Positions 35,821 to 37,046 of a stretch of 37,046 nt of DNA are shown here, piece by piece. The stretch's first letter is position 1, and the number at the start of each line of letters is the position of its first letter. A program made the position numbers and the translations under genes. The notes under the pieces are model-generated. The model made no database searches. It saw nothing but the letters and a program-made list of their open reading frames with translations, and was not told the DNA's origin. This stretch comes from Endozoicomonas arenosclerae. Lineage in GTDB: Bacteria; Pseudomonadota; Gammaproteobacteria; Pseudomonadales; Endozoicomonadaceae. Where the stretch lies: the NCBI RefSeq assembly GCF_001562015.1, contig NZ_LASA01000059.1, positions 1-37,046 of the forward strand, given 5' to 3'.

Positions 35821-37046
35821 TTATGGCTGGTTATTGTTTTTCATGGTTTTTGACTTTTTATCGGCGTATTCAAGAATCTGATGTCTGATTTTGAGTAAGT
35901 CCTGATCCGAAAGCGTTTTCTCCGCCACTTTCCACTGCTCAGGGATTCTCTTGGCAATTTGATTCAGTAGTGCTTTTGCTTTTTCATCCTGGCTGGCTTC
36001 TGCTTCCAGCCACTGTACCCAGCGTAAGTCGATGACGGCTTCCTGGAGGTCTATCAAGCGTTTGTGAATGGTCATGGTGGATGGGCAGCTGCCAGCCCAG
36101 GGATACATATAGATGACATCGCCCTCACGGCCATCAGTAGGATCAAAGGGGTCTGCAGTGGGCATACGACCATGCCATTGCAGGTAGCCGTCGGCACCGG
36201 ACTTCCATAAATAAAGCCCTGCAGCCAGTCGGGGGTTGGGCATGTTATAGAGCCAGACATTCCGGTTGTCTTGCATGGCACTAATGGCGTCTTTACCAAC
36301 ACCAAAGCCGTGGTTAATGATGGCCAGATCTGTGGATTCAACCAGATCGAACTGTCTTGGGTTATTCAGGTGTCCAGCGGTTCTCATGTCCAGGGTCTGG
36401 CTGTGAATGTGTTTGGCGACATTGAGGATTTCAGGTTTTTTCTCGGGTACCGGTTCGTCATAAATGGACCAGTAAGGTTCTGGTAGCTGACTTTGAGCCA
36501 GCAGCATTTTGATTTGTACCAGAGATTTGATGGCTTCTTCCTGAGATTGAGCAACCAGTAAACGCTTGAGTGGAGCGTAAGCCAGCACAGATTGATTGAA
36601 ACCAAAGCGTCTGAGTTGGGCCAGTTGTCGGACGAAACTTTTTCTGGAAGCTCGGGTATTGGGTGTATCCAGGGCCGGAGCCACATTGGTAAAGCCCATA
36701 GTGGCCAGTAATGACAGATCGCATGCGGTGGAAAAGGGCTTCCAGCGCTGCAGTGATTCAAACCAATGATAAAAAGGAGCAGGTTCAAGGTACAAGCCTA
36801 CAGGCTTATTGAGTCTGGGTAGGGTGTATGGAAGTACTTTGATGGTGTAATCCAGAACTCTCAGTGCTGACTTGCTCAATAGCTGGATACTGCCCGAGTA
36901 AAGTCCGGGTTCCGCATCGGAAGGAATACTGATCTGAAGATGGATATTTCGAGGGAGTTTTGATGACAGAGAAAGGTTTGTCATATCTCCTCTAAGTAAA
37001 CTGTCACTGGCAATAAGTGCGCTGGCATTAGGCTTTGGGCGCTCGA
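35821..37046 (-). CDS. DUF4091/glycoside hydrolase-like domain protein, C-terminal part (N-terminus outside window)
   Basis: The frame reads through the ATG at 36984 to the window edge without a stop (…IASDSLLRGDMTNLSLSS), so the true start lies beyond 37046 and the visible 387 codons after that ATG are only the C-terminal portion. It shows a beta-sandwich-like strand set (PSDAEPGLYSGSIQLL), a TIM-barrel-like region with YWSIYDEPVPEK (possible acid/base), then AAGLYLWKSGADGYLQWHGR and DPTDGREGDVIYMYP and a C-terminal LIDLQEAVIDLRWVQWLE segment typical of DUF4091 proteins, which are predicted carbohydrate-active. It is probably secreted, but the N-terminal signal is outside the window. Confidence 0.75.
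   Translation of the reverse strand, partial: ERPKPNASALIASDSLLRGDMTNLSLSSKLPRNIHLQISIPSDAEPGLYSGSIQLLSKSALRVLDYTIKVLPYTLPRLNKPVGLYLEPAPFYHWFESLQRWKPFSTACDLSLLATMGFTNVAPALDTPNTRASRKSFVRQLAQLRRFGFNQSVLAYAPLKRLLVAQSQEEAIKSLVQIKMLLAQSQLPEPYWSIYDEPVPEKKPEILNVAKHIHSQTLDMRTAGHLNNPRQFDLVESTDLAIINHGFGVGKDAISAMQDNRNVWLYNMPNPRLAAGLYLWKSGADGYLQWHGRMPTADPFDPTDGREGDVIYMYPWAGSCPSTMTIHKRLIDLQEAVIDLRWVQWLEAEASQDEKAKALLNQIAKRIPEQWKVAEKTLSDQDLLKIRHQILEYADKKSKTMKNNNQP

Noticed and set aside
1-37046. tRNA or rRNA genes
   Set aside because: No cloverleaf-like or rRNA-like stretch was recognised by eye; a covariance search would be needed to exclude small ones.

Overview
The window looks like a chromosomal segment of a marine gammaproteobacterium. 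The best guess is an Oceanospirillales animal symbiont of the Endozoicomonas type. The backbone order glnE-ilvE-waaF-waaC-waaG-waaP, with aceE-aceF divergent from glnE, is the arrangement known from Pseudomonas. The moderate G+C, decayed insertion sequences and a block of effector-like proteins next to the core genes point to a host-associated lineage. The genus is inference; gammaproteobacterium is well supported.

Left edge (1-922): the 5' end of an IS5-family element with a likely CTAG target site, then a decayed IS3-family transposase. Next (923-2907, minus strand) come a TagD-like cytidylyltransferase, a LicD-like phosphotransferase and an LPS-kinase-fold protein, probably for polar decoration of LPS. 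From 3060 to 6993 there is a compact small-molecule module: an exosortase-A-associated type of AMP ligase, a PLP decarboxylase and a GNAT protein on the plus strand, converging on an acyl carrier protein on the minus strand. No exosortase is visible.

LPS core and O-antigen locus (7244-21697): rmlA, rmlB and a WaaL-like ligase on minus; two glycosyltransferases and a membrane-anchored PIG-L deacetylase on plus; then a minus-strand operon waaF-waaC-waaG-GT32-waaP-kinase-kinase-GT2. The waaF leader carries an exact match to the ops element recognised by RfaH, suggesting processive antitermination of this operon. Several genes overlap by 4 nt, consistent with translational coupling.

Metabolic core (22061-32320): ilvE with its terminator, glnE, a 1.2 kb divergent intergenic region with an FNR/Anr-type box and a large inverted repeat, then aceE and aceF with a stem-loop between them and a bidirectional terminator after aceF. 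No lpd follows.

Right edge (32428-37046, all minus): a pentapeptide-repeat protein with a polar N-terminus, a large acidic protein with a 15-residue repeat that overlaps a small upstream ORF in another frame (possible frameshift), and the C-terminal part of a DUF4091/glycoside-hydrolase-like protein whose reading frame stays open to the window edge. The first three look like candidate secreted effectors, by composition only.
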